Shown: positions 38,229-45,475 of the stretch, one piece after another
Position numbering within the stretch: position 1 is the stretch's first letter
Layout of the letters: the number at the start of each line of letters is the position of its first letter
Assembly: GCF_018882365.1 (NCBI RefSeq)
Contig: NZ_JACVOP010000001.1
Location: forward strand, 372,001 to 436,000
DNA from: Polynucleobacter sp. 71A-WALBACH
GTDB lineage: Bacteria > Pseudomonadota > Gammaproteobacteria > Burkholderiales > Burkholderiaceae
Direction of reading: 5' to 3'
Length of the DNA: 64,000 bases
The notes under the pieces: model-generated
What the model was told of the DNA's origin: nothing
What the model saw: the letters and a program-made list of their open reading frames with translations, nothing else
The model's database searches: none
Program-made: the position numbers and the translations under genes

Positions 38229-38292
38229 GTAACTAGACGCCTCTCGAAACTGTTCCATTTAGAACAGTCAATAAACAGTCCTCTATCTATCT
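38229..38292. repeat. Imperfect 66-base direct repeat, right copy
   Basis: Same order of blocks as at 36296-36362 (TAACTAGACGCC, CTGTTCCATTTAGAACAGTC, TCCTCTATCTATC). A further fragment GTAACTAGACGCTT occurs at 38501-38514, after the cysteine-rich protein gene. Confidence 0.65.
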
Positions 38293-38311
38293 GACCCCGT
38301 AGAATCAAGAC

Positions 38312-38503
38312 ATGAGAATGGAAGATATTGGAACGATTTGCCCAGCTTGCGGAATGACTAACGACTGCCAAATGACTGGTGACAAGAAATGTTGGTGTTT
38401 TGATGTGCAGGTTGATAAGGCAAAACTTGAACAGTCACTCAAAGACAAATCAAAAGATCACTGCTTGTGTAGAGACTGCCTGAAGAAGTTAAGTGTCCAG
38501 TAA
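38312..38503 (+). CDS. Cysteine-rich CWC family protein
   Basis: This 63-residue protein has eight cysteines (CPACGMTNDCQ, CWCFDV and HCLCRDCLKK) and the CWC motif, matching the cysteine-rich CWC family of presumed zinc-binding small proteins. The function is unknown. It sits between the right 66-base repeat and a further repeat fragment, so it may be a short cassette. Confidence 0.85.
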   Translation: MRMEDIGTICPACGMTNDCQMTGDKKCWCFDVQVDKAKLEQSLKDKSKDHCLCRDCLKKLSVQ

Positions 38504-38521
38504 CTAGACGCTTAAAGCCTT

Positions 38522-38875
38522 CTACCAGCTCATCATCAGATTTCTAAGTCTAGATTTAATCTCCTCTTTCGCATCTTTAGAGTTTTGCAACGGCCTTGAG
38601 TTAAAGTTGCCACCCAAAGACTTTTGCCCAACAGCATAAGTGCCCCAGACTGAATCAAACAAAACAAAGACTTCTCCAACACTGTTGTCGCTAGAGACTG
38701 TGAACTTAATTGCTGGAGAATTAAATTCAATAACAGGCTCCACAAAAGAATGAAAATCAATGTGCTCCAACTCATTTTGAAGATCTACGATTATTTGGGG
38801 CGCAACTAAATTTAGAAAATCGTTATAAGCAATGCGACGATTCTCGTTTCTAAACAAAGAGTCTATTAAGTTCAT
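38522..38875 (-). CDS. Unknown 117-aa protein with a LexA box upstream
   Basis: This soluble 117-residue protein (MNLIDSLFRNENRRIAYNDF at the start, ending RLRNLMMSW) is not recognised. It contains an N-terminal helical region and a central beta-rich part. A perfect CTGT-N8-ACAG LexA-type box lies 44 bases before its start. It is divergent from the RloA gene, so it may be linked to the same defence locus or simply be SOS-induced. Confidence 0.65.
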   Translation of the reverse strand: MNLIDSLFRNENRRIAYNDFLNLVAPQIIVDLQNELEHIDFHSFVEPVIEFNSPAIKFTVSSDNSVGEVFVLFDSVWGTYAVGQKSLGGNFNSRPLQNSKDAKEEIKSRLRNLMMSW

Positions 38876-38918
38876 ATGGCTTTCTTTCCCAATTTAAGCC
38901 CTAACCATCAATAATTAA

Positions 38919-38934
38919 CTGTAAATTTATACAG
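38919..38934. promoter_or_regulatory. LexA box (SOS operator)
   Basis: CTGTAAATTTATACAG fits CTGT-N8-ACAG exactly, the LexA box of beta- and gammaproteobacteria. It lies 44 bases from the start of the 117-aa gene and 113 bases from the RloA start, between divergent genes. Confidence 0.72.
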
Positions 38935-39046
38935 TCTTAGTTAAGGCGAAAATTACTTGGTTTACTTAAAAACTCTTCTATGTTACATTTAAACTCGTTT
39001 TTTGCAGAAAAACTGCGTAAATTACAAATTAATTACACGAAAAGAC

Positions 39047-40348
39047 ATGTTAATAGAATTTAGCGTCGCCAATTTCAAGTCCATTCTTGAGCGCCAAACC
39101 CTAAGCATGGTGGCCAGCGCGGACTCTGAACATGCTGAAAAAAATGTAATCGAGCTCCCTGGCGAGACAATTAAATACCTGAAATCGGCAGTTGTTTATG
39201 GGCCAAATGCTGCGGGTAAGAGCAACCTCTTAAAGGCGATGCTCGTATTGCAGCAACTTATCCTCCATTCCGCCTCCTCCCAAGAAGGCATTCCAATGAT
39301 TGGGATTACACCTTTTCTGCTTGATGGGAATATTCCAGATGAGCCTTCTGAATTCAACATCGTCTTCATAGCAAGCGATGGAGTGAAATATGAATATCAT
39401 TTTTCTGCAACACCAAAAGCAGTGGAAAAAGAGTGGATGGTTGCCTATCCCCATGGCAGACCGCAGCGTTGGTTTGAGCGCGAACTTAATAAAACAACCG
39501 GCAAATACGAGTGGTGGTTTGGCTCGAAGTTTAAAGGCGAAAAGGCAGAGAAAAAAGTTTGGCAAGATTTCACAAGAAATAATTCTTTGTTTTTTTCTAC
39601 TGCCGTTCAGCTAAACAACGAACAACTTAAAACGCCTTTTGGCTGGATAGCCAATCAACTTATTGTCATAACATCGGGCATTGACCTTAACCCATTGCTC
39701 AGCATTAATCTCATTAAGAATAATGAAGGCCACAAAATTCTTGATTACTTGCAAGCCGCTGATATTGGAATTGATGGGATCGATATTAAAGAAGAGGATT
39801 TGCCCCCTCAAGCTCAGTTCATGGGCGGCAATCCTTTTATGCAGGCGATTGGCGCACTGAACTTCAACCCTGGCGGACCTGAAGATACAGCGGGACAAAA
39901 GCCAAAAATGATTAGGGTTACAACTACGCACAAAAATGCAGAAACCAATGAAGTGGTTCATTTAGGCATTGAGGACGAATCCGAGGGCACCAGAAAGCTA
40001 TTCAACCTAACTGGCGGCTGGATTAGATCTCTTGACATTGGAGCAACCTTATTGGTTGATGAGCTTGAAAGAAGTCTTCACCCAAAGATAACCCGATTTT
40101 TAGTTGAGCTTTTTCATAGCAATAAAAATCAAAGCAATGCCCAATTAATTTTTACAACACACGATACAAATCTTTTGGACACCTCTTTATTGAGAAGAGA
40201 TCAAATTTGGTTTGTCGAGAAAAACAATAGCAAGGCAACATACCTTTATTCCCTACTCGATTACAACCCACGCAAAGAAGAGGCTTTGGAGCGAGGATAC
40301 TTAAAAGGCAGGTATGGGGCAGTTCCTGTTGTGGGGGAAATTAATTAA
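39047..40348 (+). CDS. RloA/AbiLi-like AAA ATPase
   Basis: From the ATG at 39047 (MLIEFSVANFKSILERQTLSMVA) the protein is 433 residues. It is an ABC/SMC-like ATPase with Walker A GPNAAGKSNLL (near residue 55), a signature region DESEGTRKLFNLTGGW, Walker B ATLLVDELERSLHP and the H-loop TTHDTNLLD. This is the RloA/AbiLi group that pairs with RloB/AbiLii as an abortive-infection module. A TTG at 39002 would add 15 non-conserved residues. The stop overlaps the RloB start by one base (TAATG), indicating coupling. Confidence 0.88.
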   Translation: MLIEFSVANFKSILERQTLSMVASADSEHAEKNVIELPGETIKYLKSAVVYGPNAAGKSNLLKAMLVLQQLILHSASSQEGIPMIGITPFLLDGNIPDEPSEFNIVFIASDGVKYEYHFSATPKAVEKEWMVAYPHGRPQRWFERELNKTTGKYEWWFGSKFKGEKAEKKVWQDFTRNNSLFFSTAVQLNNEQLKTPFGWIANQLIVITSGIDLNPLLSINLIKNNEGHKILDYLQAADIGIDGIDIKEEDLPPQAQFMGGNPFMQAIGALNFNPGGPEDTAGQKPKMIRVTTTHKNAETNEVVHLGIEDESEGTRKLFNLTGGWIRSLDIGATLLVDELERSLHPKITRFLVELFHSNKNQSNAQLIFTTHDTNLLDTSLLRRDQIWFVEKNNSKATYLYSLLDYNPRKEEALERGYLKGRYGAVPVVGEIN

Positions 40349-40992
40349 TGCCACCTCGCAGGCTATCAAAATTAAGAAGTGAAAGGTCTTTTTCCAGAAA
40401 GGCTGGAAAGACTCCGCCCAAAGAGGTGACCTTGATTGTTTGCGAGGGCGAAACAGAGACAAAATATCTAAAAACTCTTTGTCAAACCCTTAGACTCACT
40501 ACCGCCAGCATATATGTTTGTGATAACGGCACCGATTCTGCCCCAATTAATTTAGTGAACAGAGCAGAACGGCTCAATCTAACCAACGATGGCTACGACC
40601 ATATTTATTGCGTGTTTGATAAAGATATTCATGAAAGTTTCGACAGAGCCAGAGAAAGAATACAAGCCTTAAATAAACGCAGCAGAAAACCCCTTCCCAT
40701 TAAAGAAGCTATTAGCATCCCATCATTTGAGCTATGGATATTGCTCCACTATGAACAAACCGATCGCTCATTTAGTAACTCTGCTGAAGTGGTTAGATAT
40801 ATTACAAATCAAAATCACATACGAGCCTATAAAAAAGCTGATGATTCAATTTGTCAGGAGCTAATCGGGAAACTTGAAATCGCAATTGCTAATGCTGTCT
40901 GGCTTGAAAAACGCGGTCACACTAAAAATGAAAATCCGATGACCAATGTTCACAAACTTGTAGAACACATAAAAGAAATTTCTATTAAATAA
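40348..40992 (+). CDS. RloB/AbiLii-like protein
   Basis: This 214-residue RloB family protein has a Toprim-like start VTLIVCEGETETKYLKTL, the acidic pair in CVFDKDIHESFDRA, and the block ISIPSFELWILLHYE. RloB is thought to be the nuclease or effector partner of RloA in AbiL-type phage defence. Its start overlaps the RloA stop. The C-terminus PMTNVHKLVEHI is typical. The two genes lie near the right end of the tRNA-bounded segment. Confidence 0.9.
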   Translation: MPPRRLSKLRSERSFSRKAGKTPPKEVTLIVCEGETETKYLKTLCQTLRLTTASIYVCDNGTDSAPINLVNRAERLNLTNDGYDHIYCVFDKDIHESFDRARERIQALNKRSRKPLPIKEAISIPSFELWILLHYEQTDRSFSNSAEVVRYITNQNHIRAYKKADDSICQELIGKLEIAIANAVWLEKRGHTKNENPMTNVHKLVEHIKEISIK

Positions 40993-41132
40993 TCTCGCCA
41001 ACTCAACGCTGTCGATGCCATTTTGGAAATATTTGAAACCGCTGCGAGCCAATAGATTCGGTGCTTGTAGGGCGGTAGGTTACAACCAGCTTAGACCCAA
41101 TGTGCAGAACTGTTTTAGTCCTCTATCCTAGC

Positions 41133-41174
41133 TTTTCAATCCTCTGCTCTACCGACTGAGCTACCAGGCCAAGA
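41133..41174. repeat. 42-bp direct repeat, right copy (truncated tRNA-Phe 5' half)
   Basis: Identical to 32733-32774, covering the anticodon loop to the 5' end of tRNA-Phe. On the minus strand a TATAAT (about 41181-41186) precedes it, probably the original tRNA promoter left behind. No tRNA 3' half follows. The rest of the intergenic DNA from 40993 to 41307 has no ORF or other recognisable element. Confidence 0.85.
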
Positions 41175-41307
41175 GTTGGAATTATAAATGAAACTTATGG
41201 AAAGCCGTCTAAATGTGCCTACCGCAGCTAACTCTTGAGAAAATCTTGTAAATCCTGGCTGAGTGGGGAGGTTTGATCCTGCTGGACGGTACGGCAACTC
41301 GGACAAA

Positions 41308-42207
41308 CTATTGCCAAATATCTCTTGCGATCCAGTTTTCAGGAAATCCCATGCGCTGAATCTCAATGGATGGATATTCGTTAAATAAATCAAGCAGGCG
41401 AGTGCTCCAATCTGAGCCTGGCGAAATCTTTTTCAGTAGCACCTGAATCATTACGGCCTGAGCATAGAACCGATCTTGCTGATATAGATCTATAGACACC
41501 CTCTTAGTAAGAGCCGGCTTAATTGTGTACTTTCTATTCCATAAACGCTGATGGTGAGCGGCAAGATTTCTTAAATAACTTAAAGAATGTAGCCAGGAAG
41601 CAAATATTCCAGCATCAAGATCATAGGTTCTTGCTATAGGCTTCTGATACTCTCGCGAAATATTCTTAAATATTTTAGAAACAGTACCCACAGATAAGAC
41701 CTCAAACACCATCCATGATGGCGGTAATTCTGGCTCAGAATATTTATCGTAATAGTGTTGAATAAATGTCTGCCTTGCAGGCTTTCTAGAGTGGTCATGT
41801 CCGATATCTTTTTTGAGCCGATCCAGGAATGCTGCGTAATCAAAGGTGGGAACAAATAATTGTTTTCCCAAATACCAATGGGGGCCATATTGTTCAGCCA
41901 TAGCCTGGCTAATAGTTGCTCTTACAGCAACCTCAATTCTCTCCAGCGCATCTATAACTAGAAGGCGCAGCTTCCGATCAAATGCATACAGATCAACAAT
42001 ATCCTCAAATCGCGTTCCAGGAAGAAAGAAGTGAGATCCATCTTCGTTGTAATTGATTTGTAAAGGCAATGCATAACCAGCTAACCTAAAGTACCCAATG
42101 AACTTCAGATATTGCTCTGCATAATCCGCATCTGAAATAATCAAACCGCGATTTCGCATAATCGCGATCTGCTCCTGAATCGAGGTTGATGGCTTTTGAT
42201 ATCTCAT
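41308..42207 (-). CDS. Abi family protein (Abi_2, HEPN-type)
   Basis: From the ATG at 42207 (MRYQKPSTSIQEQIAIMRNRGLII) the protein is 299 residues. It matches the Abi_2 (AbiD/AbiF-like) family: FIGYFRLAGYALPLQ, the helical FDRKLRLLVIDALERIEVAVR, and a C-terminal RNLAAHHQRLWNRK, which fits the HEPN R-x4-6-H ribonuclease signature. Such proteins act in abortive phage infection, probably by RNA cleavage. It begins just inside the tRNA-Phe fragment boundary. A GC-rich stretch CCCCCCGGGG lies just before the start and could form a hairpin. Confidence 0.88.
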   Translation of the reverse strand: MRYQKPSTSIQEQIAIMRNRGLIISDADYAEQYLKFIGYFRLAGYALPLQINYNEDGSHFFLPGTRFEDIVDLYAFDRKLRLLVIDALERIEVAVRATISQAMAEQYGPHWYLGKQLFVPTFDYAAFLDRLKKDIGHDHSRKPARQTFIQHYYDKYSEPELPPSWMVFEVLSVGTVSKIFKNISREYQKPIARTYDLDAGIFASWLHSLSYLRNLAAHHQRLWNRKYTIKPALTKRVSIDLYQQDRFYAQAVMIQVLLKKISPGSDWSTRLLDLFNEYPSIEIQRMGFPENWIARDIWQ

Positions 42208-42351
42208 AAGTAAAAAACCCCCCGGGGTGAGCATTGTTAAGAGGCTTGGGGGGTGTTGTTGCAATGAATTGTACAGATATCTAAAGCCTTAATCTATTAG
42301 GGTGTTTATTTACAACAATATAAGAATTAGATCTTTAAAAAGGGGGTTTCT

Positions 42352-42522
42352 TTACTTCTGCCTTTGTATTGCGCTCAAATTTTGCTGTGCTTTTGTAATT
42401 TGTTGTCTAGCTCGCTCTGCTTTAACCGCTTCTTGATCTCGCTTTAAGCGATCCTTCATTGATTTAAGCCTAGCTTGCTCTGGGCTTAACGGTTTGTGCG
42501 GGGCTATCTCATCAAATCTCAT
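42352..42522 (-). CDS. Small basic helical protein, 56 aa (mini-gene B)
   Basis: From the ATG at 42522 the protein is 56 residues (MRFDEIAPHKPLSPEQARLK at the start, ending KAQQNLSAIQRQK); an in-frame ATG at 42540 adds six. It is a homologue of the 55-aa protein at 32.9-33.1 kb. Heptad-like Lys, Arg, Glu and Gln spacing predicts one long helix. No function is recognised. Confidence 0.6.
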   Translation of the reverse strand: MRFDEIAPHKPLSPEQARLKSMKDRLKRDQEAVKAERARQQITKAQQNLSAIQRQK

Positions 42523-42533
42523 GGGTTCTGTCC

Positions 42534-42680
42534 TTAGCAAATCTGCAGCGGTTGATGCGGCACATTACTAGCGCCAAATATGGCCTGAAATAACTTATAT
42601 GCTTGGGCTTGATTTTGGGCATAGAGAATAGTTTCCACCCACATTCCAGCGGCATTAACGGTTGCCTTGTATCTTTTCAT
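42534..42680 (-). CDS. Short protein, tandem paralogue 1
   Basis: From the ATG at 42680 the protein is 48 residues, MKRYKATVNAAGMWVETILYAQNQAQAYKLFQAIFGASNV and a short tail. A 45-residue paralogue lies immediately upstream at 42741-42878, sharing MK-x-Y, then ILYA-x-N or IIYA-x-N and a helix. Both have the identical leader CTAAATATCTAT before the ATG and no visible Shine-Dalgarno. Unknown function; similar mini-proteins are known from ICE-like elements. Confidence 0.55.
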   Translation of the reverse strand: MKRYKATVNAAGMWVETILYAQNQAQAYKLFQAIFGASNVPHQPLQIC

Positions 42681-42740
42681 ATAGATATTTAGTTGAACCA
42701 TGATCGGGCCACCCCGCAAGTTTGCGAGGATGGCGCTGCC

Positions 42741-42878
42741 TTAAAGCTCTTTCATACCCAATATATGCGTTGCTCCCCAACTATGAGCTATAGCCTTAGC
42801 CTGTTCGGGATTGGGTGCGTAAATAATTGTCATCACTTCTGAGCCATTAATTCTGAGGGTTAATTGATATGTTTTCAT
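42741..42878 (-). CDS. Short protein, tandem paralogue 2
   Basis: The 45-residue ORF starts with ATG at 42876-42878 and encodes MKTYQLTLRINGSEVMTIIY followed by APNPEQAKAIAHSWGATHIL and a short tail. Its relation to the neighbouring 48-residue protein supports that both are real. A shared CTAAATATCTATATGAAAA surrounds both starts. Confidence 0.55.
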   Translation of the reverse strand: MKTYQLTLRINGSEVMTIIYAPNPEQAKAIAHSWGATHILGMKEL

Positions 42879-42968
42879 ATAGATATTTAGGCGCTCTTTT
42901 TGGTGCCAAAATATTTTCTAGATCCCCTCGAATGGCCACGAGCGATATCGTGGCCATTAATAACATCA

Positions 42969-43409
42969 CTATCGCTTAAACCCACTCCTCAAGCTGGCGC
43001 TTGCAGTTTCTATTTGAGCATCTAGCTCACCAGCATCGACAGCGGCCTTAATCGACTCCAGTGCTTTTACTAGCTCAAGGCCACTTGCCACTTCAACGCT
43101 GGGCTTACCCTTTGCTAATTCTATGGTCCAGCTTCCATATTTGACTGACACACAAACCTTGCCCTGTTCTGATTGGAACCACCAGGGCTTAATTCTTTTT
43201 GGAACCTCTACTTGCTTACGAAGTCCTGTTTGAGGGTCTTTAATGGAACGATATTTCATGACTACAAAGGGCGTGCCGTCCATTTGACTCTTTGCCAACT
43301 GAATCTGCTCCCAAAGTTTTGATCCGAGTTTGTTTCTGCGAATCACGACGGCAGGCATATGGGTTGGTTTTTTAACTGCTACTAACTTTAAATTGCTTAA
43401 TGCGCTCAT
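42969..43409 (-). CDS. DUF6641-like protein of mobile elements
   Basis: From the ATG at 43409 (MSALSNLKLVAVKKPTHMPAVVIRRNKLGSKLWEQIQLAKSQMDG) the protein is 146 residues, basic and with a conserved WWFQSEQGKVCVSVKYGSWTIELAKGKPSVEV segment. I associate this with the DUF6641 family seen next to conjugative or integrative element genes in Burkholderiales; the match is from memory. An AAGGAGAAAAC ribosome binding site precedes the ATG, which fixes the start over the longer frame at 43436. Confidence 0.7.
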   Translation of the reverse strand: MSALSNLKLVAVKKPTHMPAVVIRRNKLGSKLWEQIQLAKSQMDGTPFVVMKYRSIKDPQTGLRKQVEVPKRIKPWWFQSEQGKVCVSVKYGSWTIELAKGKPSVEVASGLELVKALESIKAAVDAGELDAQIETASASLRSGFKR

Positions 43410-43794
43410 TGTTTTCTCCTTTTGGTTAATGGGCACAAGCAGTTTGTTTTCGATCTATTTATTTGGTCGACCTCTTTTTGCCAATTCTTCTATTTCGACT
43501 CATTTTGGATAGAAAAAATATGGTTTTTATTGGGTTGTCATAAATATTTTTGCGAGTTGCTTGGTTACACAGTAGATGTCGCATAAAGAAAAAAGAAGTT
43601 GCAAAGTTGAGTTTGAGTAGTTACTAGTAAGTTACTCGTAGTGGCAAATGAGTAACTCTGACCAAGCAACACAACTTCGTCACTCCTCTTTGAGATCTGC
43701 GACTTTTTACTGCAACTGATCTCTTCTGATCTCTCTTGTAACCAACCAAGCAACTAGCAACGAGAACTCAATTAAAAACACAAGGAGAAAATAA
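43410..43794. other. Intergenic region with repeated AGTTACT words
   Basis: No gene is supported here. A 14-codon basic ORF (MSRNRRIGKKRSTK, 43459-43503, minus strand) is possible but unsupported. AGTTACT occurs at 43619-43625 and 43630-43636 (11-base spacing, one helical turn) with an inverted AGTAACT at 43651-43657; this may be an operator for the gene at 43.8 kb. Several GATCTCT words follow (43681-43740). Confidence 0.5.
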
Positions 43795-44253
43795 ATGAGA
43801 GAAATCGCAATCAGAGGCTTTATCAATGAGAAGTACAACACCCTGTTTGGCAAGGGATTATTTAGACGAGCCATCTATAATGGATCGGTGGAGCTTCATG
43901 ATCCAAACCAAAAGTATCTAGTGGACTTTTATGAATATGAGCAATTTCAACATACCGCCAAAACAGATGATCAAATCAGAACGCTTAAGAAATTAGATGC
44001 TTGCGGCGTAGCGAATACACCCGATCTTGTGATGTCATGGATTGTGCATTACGAACCCCTAACTAAATCTAAAGAGCTGGTCGATGGCTATTGCATTTAC
44101 CTACAAACTACGGGTGAAGTGCACATTGAAATTGATGATGTTCTAAATGGAACAAAAGATCAGTGGGACTTAAAAGCCCATCATTGCAAAGCTATAGGCG
44201 CCAACAAGCCTGTATTTGTTGCTACGAACGTGGACTTGAACATAAAACCATAA
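43795..44253 (+). CDS. Unknown 152-aa protein
   Basis: This 152-residue soluble protein begins MREIAIRGFINEKYNTLFGKG and has no recognised domain. It starts after AAGGAGAAAATAA, a strong ribosome binding site. The middle has aromatic-rich strands (VDFYEYEQFQHTAK) and DLVMSWIVHYEPL. It ends 18 bases before the truncated TSUP gene, next to the right boundary of the accessory segment. Confidence 0.6.
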   Translation: MREIAIRGFINEKYNTLFGKGLFRRAIYNGSVELHDPNQKYLVDFYEYEQFQHTAKTDDQIRTLKKLDACGVANTPDLVMSWIVHYEPLTKSKELVDGYCIYLQTTGEVHIEIDDVLNGTKDQWDLKAHHCKAIGANKPVFVATNVDLNIKP

Positions 44254-44271
44254 AAACCCCTCAAAAAAGCT

Positions 44272-44718
44272 CTACACGCAACAATCCTGGGGCATCACAG
44301 CGCTTTGTTGCTTGGCGCCAACCAAGCCCATCTGCCAAAGCTTTAAATAAAAATTCTTTTTTCGCATCCAGCGGCGGATTGGAACTAACAAAATTAGAAA
44401 ACCGCCCAAAGTCATTTCGACCAATCGCTCATCAAGCCGCACTAAAGTATTCACACCCAACACCGTGAATGGTATTGCTGTAAAACTATAGGCAATACAA
44501 ACGCGCCACTGAATGACATTCCACCACAAAAAAATACGCGAGAGATTGGCTACGGTTGCAACCAAAGCAATAACAGGAATGGCCTGAATAGGCCCATAAA
44601 AATAAACGAGAGCGGGCATTAGGATGATAGTGGTGCCAAAGCCAATGACACCACCCAAAACTCCGGCGCCCAGACCGAGCGAACCCAGAACTAGAGCCTG
44701 AAGAATCAGATCAAGCAA
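44272..44718 (-). pseudogene. TSUP (TauE/SafE) family transporter, 3'-truncated
   Basis: The first 135 or so residues are a normal TSUP start: a glycine-rich helix GAGVLGGVIGFGTTIILMPALVYF, then PVIALVATVANLSRIFLWWN, up to KLWQMGLVGA. A typical member has about 240-260 residues with a second half beginning around that point. Here the frame passes into 13 unrelated residues (KQQSAVMPQDCCV) and stops. The junction is near 44313, which marks the right end of the accessory DNA. The missing half is not found in the window. Confidence 0.85.
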
Positions 44719-44775
44719 GCTTACTCATCTCAAATTATCAACAGTGGGTGACTAAATAAATACCCAGTCAATCCT

Positions 44776-44931
44776 TTAGCGACCGCCCTGGCAATCTAGC
44801 GGCATTTCCCACATGGGCTTACCTTGAGAATAGTTACAGTTAACCCCATCAGGAGAGGTTGAGCTGGCAAGACAGCCTGTTAGAGCCATAGCAACTAAAG
44901 TCGATGTAATAGTAAGAAGTAATTTTTTCAT
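44776..44931 (-). CDS. Small lipoprotein, 51 aa
   Basis: ATG at 44929-44931 gives MKKLLLTITSTLVAMALTGC, a complete lipoprotein signal peptide with lipobox LTGC, followed by a 31-residue mature part with two cysteines (VNCNYSQGKPMWEMPLDCQGGR). The mature part probably forms a disulfide-linked hairpin. No family is recognised. Confidence 0.7.
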   Translation of the reverse strand: MKKLLLTITSTLVAMALTGCLASSTSPDGVNCNYSQGKPMWEMPLDCQGGR

Positions 44932-45066
44932 GATTTTTTATCCCGATTGAATGTATGAAATCCACTCCATTAGATATCCAATTTATAGCAGAACTTTTGA
45001 TAAAAACTGCCCACGGGCGGTCTTAGAATTCCTCACCAGGAAAATTAAACGTGAATTGAATGACCC

Positions 45067-45465
45067 CTATGCAACTAGGCTATACAAGGGCCAGCCTACA
45101 TTGAGAATTGCCAATGTAATGAGAGTCCCAAAAGTAAATTTCATCCCCAATACACGACTACTAAAGTTAGGTGGCGGCTCATTAATACCTTTGGCATGAA
45201 TTAGGCGCCCAATGATTAAAGCGATGCCGGGAAGAATTACAAGCCACGAAGGGGCGCCATTTAACTCAAGGCAAGCAATCAAAATGAGTCCAATTGGCAC
45301 ATACTCGGCAAAGTTACCTTGAGCGCGAATAGCTCTTTCAAGATCGTCGTAACCCCCACTTCCTAGGCCAACTTTATTTTTTCTTCTAAGGCCAATTACC
45401 GCAAAAGAAAGCTTTACGAAAATAATAGTCAAGATTGCGGCAATAATTGAAGTCATTAGCAACAT
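45067..45465 (-). CDS. MAPEG family membrane protein
   Basis: This 132-residue protein with four hydrophobic helices has MAPEG motifs: RRKNKVGLGSGGYDDLERAIRAQGNFAEYVPIGLILIACLELNGAP and a C-terminal RLIHAKGINEP. MAPEG proteins include glutathione-dependent enzymes with peroxidase activity, and bacterial ones are little studied. It lies 10 bases after the HAD gene on the same strand, next to katG copy 2. Confidence 0.88.
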   Translation of the reverse strand: MLLMTSIIAAILTIIFVKLSFAVIGLRRKNKVGLGSGGYDDLERAIRAQGNFAEYVPIGLILIACLELNGAPSWLVILPGIALIIGRLIHAKGINEPPPNFSSRVLGMKFTFGTLITLAILNVGWPLYSLVA

Positions 45466-45475
45466 TTATTTCTCC

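Noticed and set aside
41136..41393. 85-codon minus-strand ORF across the tRNA-Phe fragment
   Set aside because: It runs through tRNA sequence and antisense or out-of-frame Abi coding DNA and has no supporting features.
43459..43503. 14-codon basic ORF MSRNRRIGKKRSTK
   Set aside because: Composition suggests chance in AT-rich DNA; no second copy or other support was found.
44951..45199. 82-codon plus-strand ORF
   Set aside because: It lies mostly antisense to the MAPEG gene, which has clear family motifs, and has no own similarity or ribosome binding site.
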